Source: Planctomycetota bacterium (GTDB lineage Bacteria; Planctomycetota; Planctomycetia; Pirellulales; Pirellulaceae). From it: DNA of 64,000 nt. The stretch is taken from positions 31,626 through 95,625 of the forward strand of contig JACNKX010000133.1 in the NCBI GenBank assembly GCA_014381825.1, given 5' to 3'. The notes beneath the pieces are model-generated. The model saw nothing but the letters and a program-made list of their open reading frames with translations, made no database searches and was not told the DNA's origin. Position 1 is the first letter of the stretch, and every line of letters starts with the position of its first letter. Below, piece after piece: positions 9,157 to 16,735 of this stretch. The position numbers and the translations under genes were made by a program.

Positions 9157-9198
9157 GTGAACTATTTCTGTACTAGCCAGCGAGGTGGCGACGCCTGA
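9157..9198 (+). CDS. Possible 13-codon leader-type ORF behind a near-perfect Shine-Dalgarno
   Basis: GTG at 9157 lies seven bases after AAGGAGG within TAAGGAGGTGA. It opens a frame encoding MNYFCTSQRGGDA and stopping at TGA 9196-9198. The stop falls inside the 5' strand of the helix 9179-9189/9225-9238, so ribosomes translating it would disrupt that helix. Spacing and SD strength favour real initiation. The peptide is too short to recognise and its role is speculative; the SD could instead act as a ribosome or anti-SD decoy. Confidence 0.3.
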   Translation: MNYFCTSQRGGDA

Positions 9199-9267
9199 CA
9201 AGGTCGGCGGACTGCGAAAGGCAGGCCACCGGCTCGCTGAGATCTCCGATCGAACGCGAGTTAAACG

Positions 9268-9306
9268 AGGCCCGGTTCCCGAGGGGGACCGGGCCTTCGC
9301 TTTTTC
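9268..9306 (+). terminator. Rho-independent terminator ending the candidate RNA
   Basis: AGGCCCGGT (9268-9276) pairs with ACCGGGCCT (9288-9296), then TCGC and five T residues. On the minus strand the same hairpin could serve the TIM-barrel gene that ends at 9349, although no good T run follows there. Confidence 0.7.
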
Positions 9307-9348
9307 TTGATCGGGCCACTGGAGCGTTATGGCGCGCTCCAGGATCGA

Positions 9349-10260
9349 TTACGCGCACGCCTCTCGCAGTTGAGCGATAAAAGACGGACATGCTTCGCGG
9401 GGGTCCTCGTCCTCTTCGTACTCGAGAACGACATAGCCGCGATAGTCAGCGTCGCGAAGGATCCCTGCAATGAGTTTGAAGTCGGTTGGTTGCCTTTGCT
9501 TGTCGGGGCCGCTGGTGACAACTTTGACCTGCACGTTCAGAGCATAAGCGGCAACCTTGGCGAGATCTCCGTATGGATCGTCTGTGTGAAAGTTGCCTGT
9601 ATCAAGGTTCACTCCGAACCATGGACTCTTCACATCATTCACCAAGCCTAATAAACCTTCGGCGGTTGATGTCGGCCCGCCGTGGTTCTCAAGAGCCAGA
9701 TGAACTCCATGTTGTCCGGCGTACTCACAACACTCCTCCAAGCCTTCGACCATCAACTTGTGCGACTGTTCGGGCGTCGTATCCTTCTGGGCATGCCCTG
9801 CGAACACTCGGATGACCGGCGCACCAAGTATCTCGGCATTGTCGACCCAATGTTTCAAATGAGCGAGTTGCTCGTCGCGTTTCTCACCAGGCGGATGGCC
9901 GAAGTCATTTCCAACTGCCGTCCCCGAAACATCCAGCCCTAACCGGAAACACTGTTGCTTCAGTTGCCGGAGGTACTCGGGAGTGACCGGATTCGGAAAG
10001 TAATACGAAGTTAGTTCCGTCCCCTCAAGTTGCATCTTCGCACAGTCGTCGATGAAGTCAGACAAATTAAGCTCGGCGGTCTTGCCCTGTAGTAGCTTCC
10101 GATAGCTGTAGGCGGCTAAGCTGAACTTAAACTTCGACGCCCCATTTCGTTCGATCGGCTCGGCAGCATCGACTTCGAGGGCTGCGACGCCGCTGGCCGC
10201 CGCGACGGATGCGATTGAACAAGTTTGCAGAAAACGTCGACGGTCAAAGAAATGATGCAT
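9349..10260 (-). CDS. Tat-exported sugar phosphate isomerase/epimerase-like TIM barrel protein
   Basis: A 303-residue protein of the xylose-isomerase-like TIM-barrel superfamily (AP endonuclease 2 fold). The N-terminus 'DRRRFLQTCSIASVAAASG' (6-24) is a twin-arginine signal, so it is probably exported folded, as are many planctomycete members. Barrel motifs include 'LEGTELTSYYFP', 'VIRVFAGHA', 'LALENHGG' near residue 192, 'GVNLDTGNFHTDDPY' and 'GYVVLEYEEDEDP', which carry the acidic and His residues that bind metal in this family. The substrate is unknown; sugar isomerisation or epimerisation is inferred. An imperfect direct repeat (10307-10346) lies upstream. Confidence 0.85.
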   Translation of the reverse strand: MHHFFDRRRFLQTCSIASVAAASGVAALEVDAAEPIERNGASKFKFSLAAYSYRKLLQGKTAELNLSDFIDDCAKMQLEGTELTSYYFPNPVTPEYLRQLKQQCFRLGLDVSGTAVGNDFGHPPGEKRDEQLAHLKHWVDNAEILGAPVIRVFAGHAQKDTTPEQSHKLMVEGLEECCEYAGQHGVHLALENHGGPTSTAEGLLGLVNDVKSPWFGVNLDTGNFHTDDPYGDLAKVAAYALNVQVKVVTSGPDKQRQPTDFKLIAGILRDADYRGYVVLEYEEDEDPREACPSFIAQLREACA

Positions 10261-10306
10261 GGCGGAAGTTCCGTTTCGTGAGGGCAGGTGGTGTCGCTTA
10301 CGTTCC

Positions 10307-10346
10307 AGCTAACTAAGCATTCGCTAGCTAACCACGCATTGTCGCT
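10307..10346. repeat. Imperfect tandem direct repeat upstream of the TIM-barrel gene
   Basis: AGCTAACTAAGCATTCGCT (10307-10325) is followed directly by AGCTAACCACGCATTGTCGCT (10326-10346). The shared frame is AGCTAAC, then GCATT, then CGCT. The spacing of about two helical turns would suit tandem binding of a regulator in front of the gene starting at 10260. Confidence 0.4.
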
Positions 10347-10398
10347 CAGCGGTAAGAGGGTCGCAAGTATTCGAAAAAACTCGTGCGACTCGGCGTCG

Positions 10399-11535
10399 CT
10401 ACTCCCAAATCGGCTGCGAGAGCGCCGCGGCTGTCGGAGCCAGGATAATCAGCGGAGCCCAGGCTGCCAGGACGGGCGACATCAGGAATCCGCTGGCTCC
10501 TAATGCTTGACAGACGATCATTACGATGAAGTACGCGATCACGATCCCTACGCCCATTCCTGCGGCTACAAAGACGTTGCGATTCTGGCGAGTCAGAACG
10601 AGAGGGATGCCTAGGACGAACAGCGTTACGTCAAGAAACGGCTGGACGAACCGAGAGTGCATGGTGACTCGCGTTCGGAGGCCAAAGTCGAGACTTGGGT
10701 TGCGAAGGCCATCAACGAGTTCGCCGGTCGAAGCGAACTGGCGATATTGCGGGCCGCACGCGATATCTGAAAAGGTGACGTCGCTTGCAACGAACAATTG
10801 ATCGGGATCCAGCCAGTCCGTGTCCATGGGGCTAAGAATGACGGGCTCGCCATCCAAACTGACTGAGGCGAGTTCCGCATGCCCTTCGGGTTGTGAGACC
10901 TTAATCAACCGATACCCGCCAGGTTTGCCCGGAATCGGCGGCTCATAGAAGGCACTCTCGGCAACTAGCTTTCGCCCAAAGTCGCCGTGTCGGCGATGCA
11001 ACGTGAATGTCGGCTCTTGAATTCGTTGATCCGCCACGAAGCATACCCGTCCGCCGAGGAGAATATCCGTTCGATTGTCGGTGACGGCGTCGACTTTGCG
11101 AGCCGTTTGGCCAAGCCAATCCTGAGCGTTTCGCACTAACTTGTCGCGGACCTCGGGGATCACGAGTTCTCGATTGGCGGCGGCGACAAGACTGACGACG
11201 ACGGCTGCGGCGAGTAGCGGGCGAACGATCCTTTTGGTCGTAATGCCAGCCGCCATGAGAGCGGTCAGTTCATTCGTCCGCTGCAGCCAAGTGATCGCAA
11301 ACATGCCAGCGACCAATGTCAGCAGCCCGCTCGCATGATCGAAGAACCAAGGCACGCGAGCCGAGTAATAGTCGCCAATGACCTTGAACAACCCACCTTG
11401 TTCCCGACCATATCCAATAAACTCGTCAAGATTGCTGAAGACGTCGATCACGATGTAGAGTCCGACCATGCTCAGGAAGCAGACGAACAACACCTTCACA
11501 AACAGCCGCAACAAGTACCGATCAAAGGTCGACAT
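10399..11535 (-). CDS. LptF/LptG family permease (YjgP/YjgQ)
   Basis: A 378-residue inner-membrane protein of the LPS-export ABC transporter. It starts 'MSTFDRYLLRLFVKVLF', the usual family beginning, with three N-terminal helices (about 12-34, 60-82, 100-120), a large periplasmic beta-jellyroll (about 125-290), and three C-terminal helices in the last 90 residues. 'ELTALMAAGIT' at about 88-98 is the conserved coupling helix ('E..ALRAAGIS' in relatives). LptF and LptG cannot be told apart here and the partner gene is not adjacent. It lies 36 bases downstream of the aminotransferase gene on the same strand. Confidence 0.87.
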   Translation of the reverse strand: MSTFDRYLLRLFVKVLFVCFLSMVGLYIVIDVFSNLDEFIGYGREQGGLFKVIGDYYSARVPWFFDHASGLLTLVAGMFAITWLQRTNELTALMAAGITTKRIVRPLLAAAVVVSLVAAANRELVIPEVRDKLVRNAQDWLGQTARKVDAVTDNRTDILLGGRVCFVADQRIQEPTFTLHRRHGDFGRKLVAESAFYEPPIPGKPGGYRLIKVSQPEGHAELASVSLDGEPVILSPMDTDWLDPDQLFVASDVTFSDIACGPQYRQFASTGELVDGLRNPSLDFGLRTRVTMHSRFVQPFLDVTLFVLGIPLVLTRQNRNVFVAAGMGVGIVIAYFIVMIVCQALGASGFLMSPVLAAWAPLIILAPTAAALSQPIWE

Positions 11536-11571
11536 TGGAACTCCGTTCCCATCTGTCGTCGGGCGAGCCGA

Positions 11572-12843
11572 CTAAGTAACTGCCTGAATCGCACGCGCGA
11601 GCGCCGCGATTCCCTCTCGAATTCGTTCACACGATTGAACTCCAAAGCTTAGACGCATGGTGTTCTTAGCAATCGGTTGGCCCTCGGCTGGGAAACAGTA
11701 TTGTCCGGGCACGTACAGCATTCCTTCTACGATCGAACGGTCGAATAGTTCGCCCTCGGGGCCCGTATCGATGTGCGGTGGCAATGTTGCCCAGACATAC
11801 AGACCGCCGGTCGGGCGTCTCCAGGTGACGCCTTCCAGTGGCGCAAGGAACTCGTCCGCGGCTTCGAGCATCGCATCTAGCTTCTGGTGGTAACTGGCTC
11901 GAAGTCTATCGACATGTTGCTCGAATAGCCCGCGTCGCAATACTTGGGCCATTAAGTGTTGATTGAGATTTGGCGAGCCGAAATCGATGTTTCCCTTTTG
12001 TGCACAAACCGGGGCGATCAGGTGTTCGGGGAGAATGCCCCACCCAACGCGAACGCCGGGCGAGAAGGACTTTGAGAAAGTACCCGCGGCGATGACCGTC
12101 TCACCATCCTCGTCGAAATCGCGTGCGCTCGGCACATCGTCGCCAGCATAACGCAACTCGCGATAGGCCTCGTCCGTTATCACGTGAATTCTCGTACGGT
12201 GCGACCAGCGTTTCGCGATCTCGACGATGCGTTGAACTCGCTCGGAAGGCATCGTGATGCCGGACGGATTGTCGAAATACGGGACTAGATAGATAGCTTT
12301 GACACGCGGCAGGTCTCCAGAATTAGCCAGTTGTTGCAACGTCGTTTCTAACGCCTCGGGGATCATTCCGAGATCGTCTGTCGCGACACTCCACGTGCGT
12401 CCTCCCAAGTTCGCGACCGTGCCGAGAAACACAAGATAGGTTGGCGCGGCGCAAAGGACGATGTCTTCTGAATCAAGCAAGCTCTCTGCGACGAGATGCA
12501 GCAATTGGTTGCTGCCCGCCGTGATGACAAGGTGATCGATCGTCTCACGAGAACTTGTGCCTGAAGTGAATTGCTGAAGGATCGCCTCGCGGAGCGCGGG
12601 CAGGCCGGGCGTTGTTCCGTATTGCAACATCGCTTGCCCTGCAGCCTCGTTTCCGAGCAGGTGTGCCATCACATCGCGAACGACCTCGACCGGAAGTGTC
12701 TCCTGGTCCACGAAGCCTGCCGCCAGTGAGATTAGCCCTGGATTGTCGAGTGCCCGCGACATCAAGTCGCTGATCGGCTGTCCTTCCGCCAACGTCGCCC
12801 TGCGGCTTCGAACGTACGGAGATACGACGGCGGGTTCGATCAA
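11572..12843 (-). CDS. PLP-dependent aminotransferase, class I/II fold (2-aminoadipate transaminase-like)
   Basis: A fold-type I aminotransferase of about 423 residues. It has 'LISLAAGFVDQETLP', 'LQYGTTPGLPALREAI', 'PYFDNPSG' with the Asn near residue 192, 'ITDEAYRELRY' with Asp224/Tyr227, and the Schiff-base lysine in 'GTFSKSFSPGVRVGW' (Lys258). It resembles the MocR/LysN branch without the GntR domain. I favour a TTG start at 12843 because GAGGAG precedes it by nine bases; the open frame continues to an ATG at 12930 but that extension lacks family character. The natural amino donor and acceptor cannot be read from the sequence. It is divergent from comF. Confidence 0.87.
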   Translation of the reverse strand: MIEPAVVSPYVRSRRATLAEGQPISDLMSRALDNPGLISLAAGFVDQETLPVEVVRDVMAHLLGNEAAGQAMLQYGTTPGLPALREAILQQFTSGTSSRETIDHLVITAGSNQLLHLVAESLLDSEDIVLCAAPTYLVFLGTVANLGGRTWSVATDDLGMIPEALETTLQQLANSGDLPRVKAIYLVPYFDNPSGITMPSERVQRIVEIAKRWSHRTRIHVITDEAYRELRYAGDDVPSARDFDEDGETVIAAGTFSKSFSPGVRVGWGILPEHLIAPVCAQKGNIDFGSPNLNQHLMAQVLRRGLFEQHVDRLRASYHQKLDAMLEAADEFLAPLEGVTWRRPTGGLYVWATLPPHIDTGPEGELFDRSIVEGMLYVPGQYCFPAEGQPIAKNTMRLSFGVQSCERIREGIAALARAIQAVT

Positions 12844-13037
12844 GAGAAACTTCTCCTCAGACGCAAGTTTGGTACGATGGGGAAATCGTCGAAGGCAGGT
12901 CAATGCGAACGGTGCGACTCCTGGTCTCACTCATGGCGATTCGGTGGAATTGTACAGGCGTTGAGCTTCTGGGACCAAGTGAGAAAGCGGCGTTCAGCGA
13001 ACTTCGCTGTTGAATTTGCGAGACATCTTGGCGATTC

Positions 13038-13844
13038 ATGACAATACACCAACGACAGCCGGATCTGCGATTAGGTTCACCTAGCACCAGTTTGATGCTT
13101 CCGAGGGTATGGGGGCGCGCGGCAGATTTGCTGTTTCCACCAACTTGCGCTCTCTGCGCTATCCCCATTCAGCTGGAAGAGCGGCGTAATTCTCGGATTT
13201 ATCTGTGTAATCGGTGTGTTAGCGACGTGACCTCATCAAATTCCCGTGCGTGTAAGCGGTGTGCCCGCCCACTGCCGAAGGGGTTAGGAGACGACTCGGA
13301 CGACTGTGCGGTGTGTCGAGGCAAAAGAGTTCGCTTCGTTCGAGCGTATGCACTCGGAGTCTACGGTGGAATCGTTCGAGACGCCGTCCTTCAAATGAAG
13401 CAGGCATCAGGCGAATCGTTGACGTTGGCGATGGGGCAATTGCTGGGGGAGGACTTGTCGCGAAGACTCGTCGACGTACCGAGCCACATTGTGTCGGTCC
13501 CCACTCATTGGACCAGGCGCATCCGGCGCAACGTGAATTGCCCCGAAATTTTGCTCGAGTCGGTGGCAAAACGGATCGGGGTTCGCAGCTACCCCAAACT
13601 ACTACGTTGCCGACGTAAGACCAGCAAACAAGGCACTTTACTGCCTCACGAACGCCTTGCTAACGTTCGCGGAGCCTATCGAGTTTCTGCGGGCTACGCT
13701 ATTAATGGTGCCAAAATGTTGTTGCTAGACGATGTCATGACCACCGGAGCGACGGCGAACGAGATAGCGAAGATTTTGCGGCGAGCTGGCGCGGCCAGTG
13801 TCGAAGTCGCAGTTGTCGCACGTGGAATCGGATTTGGCAGTTGA
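13038..13844 (+). CDS. ComF family phosphoribosyltransferase-fold protein
   Basis: A 268-residue cytoplasmic protein related to ComFC, which is needed for DNA uptake or processing in competent bacteria. Two zinc-knuckle-like cysteine quartets occur at C37/C40/C57/C60 and C72/C75/C90/C93. The C-terminal half is a type I phosphoribosyltransferase fold with the PRPP loop 'LLLDDVMTTGAT' near residues 231-242 and 'SKQGTLLPHERLANV'. The start is uncertain: an internal Met at residue 20 ('LMLPRVWG') would give a more typical N-terminus. No other competence gene lies nearby. Confidence 0.88.
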   Translation: MTIHQRQPDLRLGSPSTSLMLPRVWGRAADLLFPPTCALCAIPIQLEERRNSRIYLCNRCVSDVTSSNSRACKRCARPLPKGLGDDSDDCAVCRGKRVRFVRAYALGVYGGIVRDAVLQMKQASGESLTLAMGQLLGEDLSRRLVDVPSHIVSVPTHWTRRIRRNVNCPEILLESVAKRIGVRSYPKLLRCRRKTSKQGTLLPHERLANVRGAYRVSAGYAINGAKMLLLDDVMTTGATANEIAKILRRAGAASVEVAVVARGIGFGS

Positions 13845-13954
13845 GCGGCCTTCCCGCGTTGGCTGTTAGATCCAACAATGGCAAGTGATCGCTCATCGCT
13901 GATCTAGCACTGTCCGATGGTCGCTACTCATCCTTTAATGACTCACGATCTTAG

Positions 13955-14902
13955 ATGGAAAGCTCTCACCAAAGCCCTGACGCTACGCTCAAGCCACAGC
14001 GACCATTCCGTCGCGCGGTGCTGCGCGGGCTTGCCATCTTGATGCCGCCTCTGCTGACGATCGCCCTATTTATTTGGGCCTGGTCAGTCGTTGAGACGTC
14101 TGTGTTAGGACCAGTGGAGAGTGTCGCCGGTGATTTGATTGCTCTTTACACGAGAACGCCGTCGACTGACAAAGCGCCAAGTGGCGAAAGGTCGACCGTT
14201 GACGGCGAATTGACAATTACTGACGAAAGATCGAGTCGCATCTTCACCAAGCGATCCGACGGCAAGTGGGTCGGCTACTACACCGACGAGTACATTCGTG
14301 AGACGCACTTGCGCCGTGAAATTGTACTACCACTGTTTTTCTCAGTATTTTTGCTGGTCTCCTATATGCTAGGCAAGTTCGTCGCGGCCGGCGTTGGGCG
14401 AATGCTAGTCAACTGGGCGGAAGTGTTAATTCAGCGTCTTCCGCTGGTCAGCAATGTCTATGGCTCCGTCAAGCAAGTGACGGACTTTGTTTTGACGGAA
14501 CGTGAGATCGAGTTCAATCGCGTCGTCGCCGTGGAGTACCCGCGCAAGGGCGTTTGGTCGATCGGATTCGTCACAGGCGAGAGCATGGCCGACATCCGAG
14601 CCGCCGCGAACGAACCCGTACTGAGTGTCTTGATGCCAACTTCACCGATGCCGGTCACGGGCTTTACAATCACCATCCTGAAGAGCGAAGCGGTCGATTT
14701 GAACATCACGGTCGATCAAGCGATCCAATTCGTCGTCAGCTGCGGTGTTGTCGTTCCAAGGCAGCAATTGCAAAGCGTCGAAGCCGAGAGAATCAGTCAC
14801 AACGTCTCCGCAGCTATTGCACAGCACGGTGGCGGCAACGGATCCAGCGGAGATGAACAAAGTGCCGACGAACGGACTGACAGCTACGAAGCCCCGAACT
14901 GA
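13955..14902 (+). CDS. DUF502 family membrane protein
   Basis: A 315-residue inner-membrane protein of the DUF502 family, function unknown. Two helices are visible (about 30-47 and 125-145), linked by a periplasmic segment. The family core follows: 'RLPLVSNVYGSVKQVTDF', 'VVAVEYPRKGVWSIGFVTG' and 'LMPTSPMPVTGFTITI'. The residue-65-to-110 stretch is a charged insertion. Its 3' end overlaps the start of hemC by 50 bases in another frame, suggesting cotranscription. An unknown role at the envelope is all that can be said. Confidence 0.85.
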   Translation: MESSHQSPDATLKPQRPFRRAVLRGLAILMPPLLTIALFIWAWSVVETSVLGPVESVAGDLIALYTRTPSTDKAPSGERSTVDGELTITDERSSRIFTKRSDGKWVGYYTDEYIRETHLRREIVLPLFFSVFLLVSYMLGKFVAAGVGRMLVNWAEVLIQRLPLVSNVYGSVKQVTDFVLTEREIEFNRVVAVEYPRKGVWSIGFVTGESMADIRAAANEPVLSVLMPTSPMPVTGFTITILKSEAVDLNITVDQAIQFVVSCGVVVPRQQLQSVEAERISHNVSAAIAQHGGGNGSSGDEQSADERTDSYEAPN

Positions 14903-15815
14903 GAGCACGATTCGTCTCGGTACACGAGCTAGTGCGCTCGCGCGGTGGCAAGCCCAATGGGTCGCGAGTCGTTTGACTGAGCTTGGTGCATCAGTCGAAC
15001 TCGTTTTCATCAAGACAGGCGGTGACGGCACGACGACGCCGATCACCGAGAGTAGCGGTCAGGGTTTGTTCACGAAAGAGATTCAACGAGCTTTGCTCGA
15101 TGGGCGAATCGATCTCGCGGTGCATAGCTTGAAAGACTTGCCAACGGAACGAATCGAAGGTCTAGGTCTAGCTGCGGTTCCCCCACGTGAAAGCCCAAAC
15201 GACGCATTCATTTCCAATCAAGTTGCGACCGTCGAGCATCTCCCTGGCGAGTCACGTGTGGGGACGGGCAGTCGCCGTCGGCAATCACAGCTGTTATATG
15301 CTCGCCCTGATCTGGCAGTCGTCGACATTCGTGGAAACGTGGAAACGCGCCTGCAAAAGCTCGACGACGGCGAGTACGACGCGATCATTCTCGCGGAAGC
15401 AGGGCTTAAACGTCTTGGGTTGGGTGATCGAATAACTCAGCTCCTCCCGCCCGCAGTGATGCTCCCCGCTGTGGGTCAAGGAGCACTCGGACTCGAGACT
15501 CGCGAAGACGACGCCTCAACCATCGCCGTTGTTGGGCAGCTTGACGACGCTTGCACTCACGCTTGCGTCTTAGCCGAACGGGCGCTTTTGGCAGCCTTGC
15601 GAGGCGGTTGCCTGGCACCGATTGGAGCCTGGGGGCGCGTTCTCGACGACAAGTTACATCTTGACGCCGTCGTCCTGAGCGCGGACGGCGCGGCGCGACT
15701 CGTGGCGAACGCGATGGGTGACATCGGCTCTGCCGTGACGCTCGGCGAATCTGCTGCCCGCCACCTGATTGAGCAGGGCGCGGCCGAGTTGATCGCAGGT
15801 TCACGCGAGGGCTAA
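14853..15815 (+). CDS. hemC: Hydroxymethylbilane synthase (porphobilinogen deaminase)
   Basis: A 320-residue cytoplasmic enzyme of heme biosynthesis that joins four porphobilinogens into hydroxymethylbilane. Clear family motifs are 'TIRLGTRASALARWQA' (19-34), 'FTKEIQRALL' (73-82), 'HSLKDLPT' (91-98), 'VGTGSRRRQSQL' (136-147), 'DIRGNVETRLQKL' (158-170) and 'MLPAVGQGALGLE' (203-215). The dipyrromethane-cofactor cysteine is Cys253 in 'GGCLAPIGAW'. I start at ATG 14853; the open frame further upstream overlaps DUF502 without family similarity. No other heme gene is adjacent. Confidence 0.94.
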   Translation: MNKVPTNGLTATKPRTESTIRLGTRASALARWQAQWVASRLTELGASVELVFIKTGGDGTTTPITESSGQGLFTKEIQRALLDGRIDLAVHSLKDLPTERIEGLGLAAVPPRESPNDAFISNQVATVEHLPGESRVGTGSRRRQSQLLYARPDLAVVDIRGNVETRLQKLDDGEYDAIILAEAGLKRLGLGDRITQLLPPAVMLPAVGQGALGLETREDDASTIAVVGQLDDACTHACVLAERALLAALRGGCLAPIGAWGRVLDDKLHLDAVVLSADGAARLVANAMGDIGSAVTLGESAARHLIEQGAAELIAGSREG

Positions 15816-15879
15816 ATCACAGGGTTCTCGCTTTGAACCTTTCGACAAGGGCGCGTTGCATTCTTGCAGCATTTTTTTC

Positions 15880-15907
15880 TTGACGCGTTCATCGTGCGAC
15901 CTATGTT
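15880..15907 (+). promoter_or_regulatory. Possible sigma70-type promoter of the response regulator gene
   Basis: TTGACG (15880-15885) and TATGTT (15902-15907) are separated by 16 bases, about 70 bases before the start codon. A T-rich run (15872-15878) just upstream may end the hemC transcript after a weak GC stem. Identified by consensus only. Confidence 0.35.
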
Positions 15908-15980
15908 TCGATAGTGCAACAATCCGTCATGACATACGGATGCCGGTAAATTGTGACTATTCGGAAGAATCGTAACTTGA

Positions 15981-16430
15981 GTGAGTGTCGAGATGGTCGA
16001 CGAAGCCCTCCTACAACCCGCACCAGAGCCAGTCGTACTCGAACCGCCGAGACGAATCCTAGTCGTCGATGATGACGAGGATCAGTTGGCCGCGCTCGGT
16101 TATCGACTTCGAAAGCTTGGGTACGACGCCGTTTCAGCGAGCTCGGGGCAGCAGGCGATCGAATCGGCGAACTCGATCGTTCCTGATTTGGTACTGCTGG
16201 ATCTATGCTTGCCCGACGTCGATGGATTCGACGTTTGCGAGAAGCTTGGCGATTCGACAACGACCTGCACAGTTCCGATCATCATTCTGAGCGGGATGGA
16301 AACCGACGATATTGTCCGCCGAGCCCGTTCGGCCGGCTGTGCGTATTATCTTCGGAAGCCATACGACCCGAATGTCTTGCTGGCGCTGATCCAGAATGCC
16401 ATTGAAGCCGCCCAGGACCTGGATTGGTAG
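15981..16430 (+). CDS. Single-domain response regulator (CheY-like receiver)
   Basis: A 149-residue receiver-only protein. 'RILVVDDDED' (25-34) carries the acidic Mg2+ pocket, Asp74 in 'LVLLDLCLPDVDG' is the phosphoacceptor, Ser104 in 'IILSG' is the switch residue, and Lys126 lies in 'YYLRKPYDP'. There is no output domain, so it probably acts by protein contact. No histidine kinase is in the window. The GTG at 15981 is the first usable start; the ATG at 15993 is an equally plausible alternative, and both lack a strong ribosome-binding site. A promoter-like element lies at 15880-15907. Confidence 0.85.
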   Translation: MSVEMVDEALLQPAPEPVVLEPPRRILVVDDDEDQLAALGYRLRKLGYDAVSASSGQQAIESANSIVPDLVLLDLCLPDVDGFDVCEKLGDSTTTCTVPIIILSGMETDDIVRRARSAGCAYYLRKPYDPNVLLALIQNAIEAAQDLDW

Positions 16431-16553
16431 TTAGTTTTGAGCCGTCGCTGTCCGCGAAGGCCTTGCCAGCATCGGATTCCATCTGTTAATCTGTCTAGCT
16501 GCGCGGGATACCCGCATGAGCTAGTTGTTGAAATCATTGTCGGGAGCCCCAAA

Positions 16554-16643
16554 TTGGGAACGAAGAAAACAGGAAAAGGGCGACGCAAGGTTGGCCGTAA
16601 GAAGCGTCGCATGCGGGCGAAGATCCGTCATCGTAAGCGATAG
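16554..16643 (+). CDS. 29-residue highly basic protein, possibly bS22/mS38-like (AURKAIP1/COX24 type)
   Basis: TTG at 16554 opens a frame of 29 residues with 17 Lys/Arg; it begins MGTKKTGKGRRKVGRKKRR and ends in RAKIRHRKR. CGGGAG lies seven bases upstream, and a hairpin terminator follows 32 bases after the stop. The composition and the KKRRMRAKIRHRK core recall the small basic ribosomal proteins of the bS22/mS38 group and similar short planctomycete proteins, but the match is by eye and could be plain basic composition. A longer frame from a TTG at 16437 exists, yet its extra residues look random. The good SD makes translation likely. Confidence 0.5.
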   Translation: MGTKKTGKGRRKVGRKKRRMRAKIRHRKR

Positions 16644-16674
16644 TTAGCATCCGCTTGCCTTTCTCAAGCCATCT

Positions 16675-16702
16675 CCACGTCGGCCTTCTCGACGTGGTTT
16701 CT
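16675..16702 (+). terminator. Hairpin terminator after the small basic protein gene
   Basis: CCACGTCG (16675-16682) pairs with CGACGTGG (16690-16697), a perfect 8-bp stem with a 7-base loop, followed by TTTCT. The T run is short, so efficiency is uncertain. It also separates this unit from the convergent sugar-transport operon. Confidence 0.55.
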
Positions 16703-16735
16703 AATGCGCAATTCCTCTTATGCGCCTCAAATCCG

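Larger units (their letters stand above)
9044..9306 (+). ncRNA. Candidate structured RNA, family unknown
   Basis: The 444-base gap after the desaturase has RNA-gene character. A possible promoter is TTGCTT (about 9006-9011) with a 17-base spacer to AATGAT. The predicted transcript then folds into nested helices: TACTGGGT (9046-9053) with ACCCAGTA (9133-9140), inside it CCCGC (9084-9088) with GCGGG (9122-9126), then AGCGAGGTGGC (9179-9189) with GCCAC (9225-9229) plus CTCGCT (9233-9238), and finally a terminator hairpin. Between the two domains lies TAAGGAGGTGA, an unusually complete match to the 16S rRNA 3' end, in front of a 13-codon reading frame. I do not recognise RNase P, SRP, 6S or tmRNA motifs. 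The helices are seen; the transcript is inferred. Confidence 0.45.

Noticed and set aside
9044..9306. Assignment of the structured region to RNase P, SRP RNA, 6S RNA or a known riboswitch
   Set aside because: No RNase P GAGGAAAGTCC, no SRP GGTCAGG tetraloop region, ends do not pair as in 6S, and no gene follows on this strand for a riboswitch to control.
12857..13168. Minus-strand open frame between the aminotransferase and comF
   Set aside because: Overlaps the comF start and the aminotransferase leader and shows no recognisable content.
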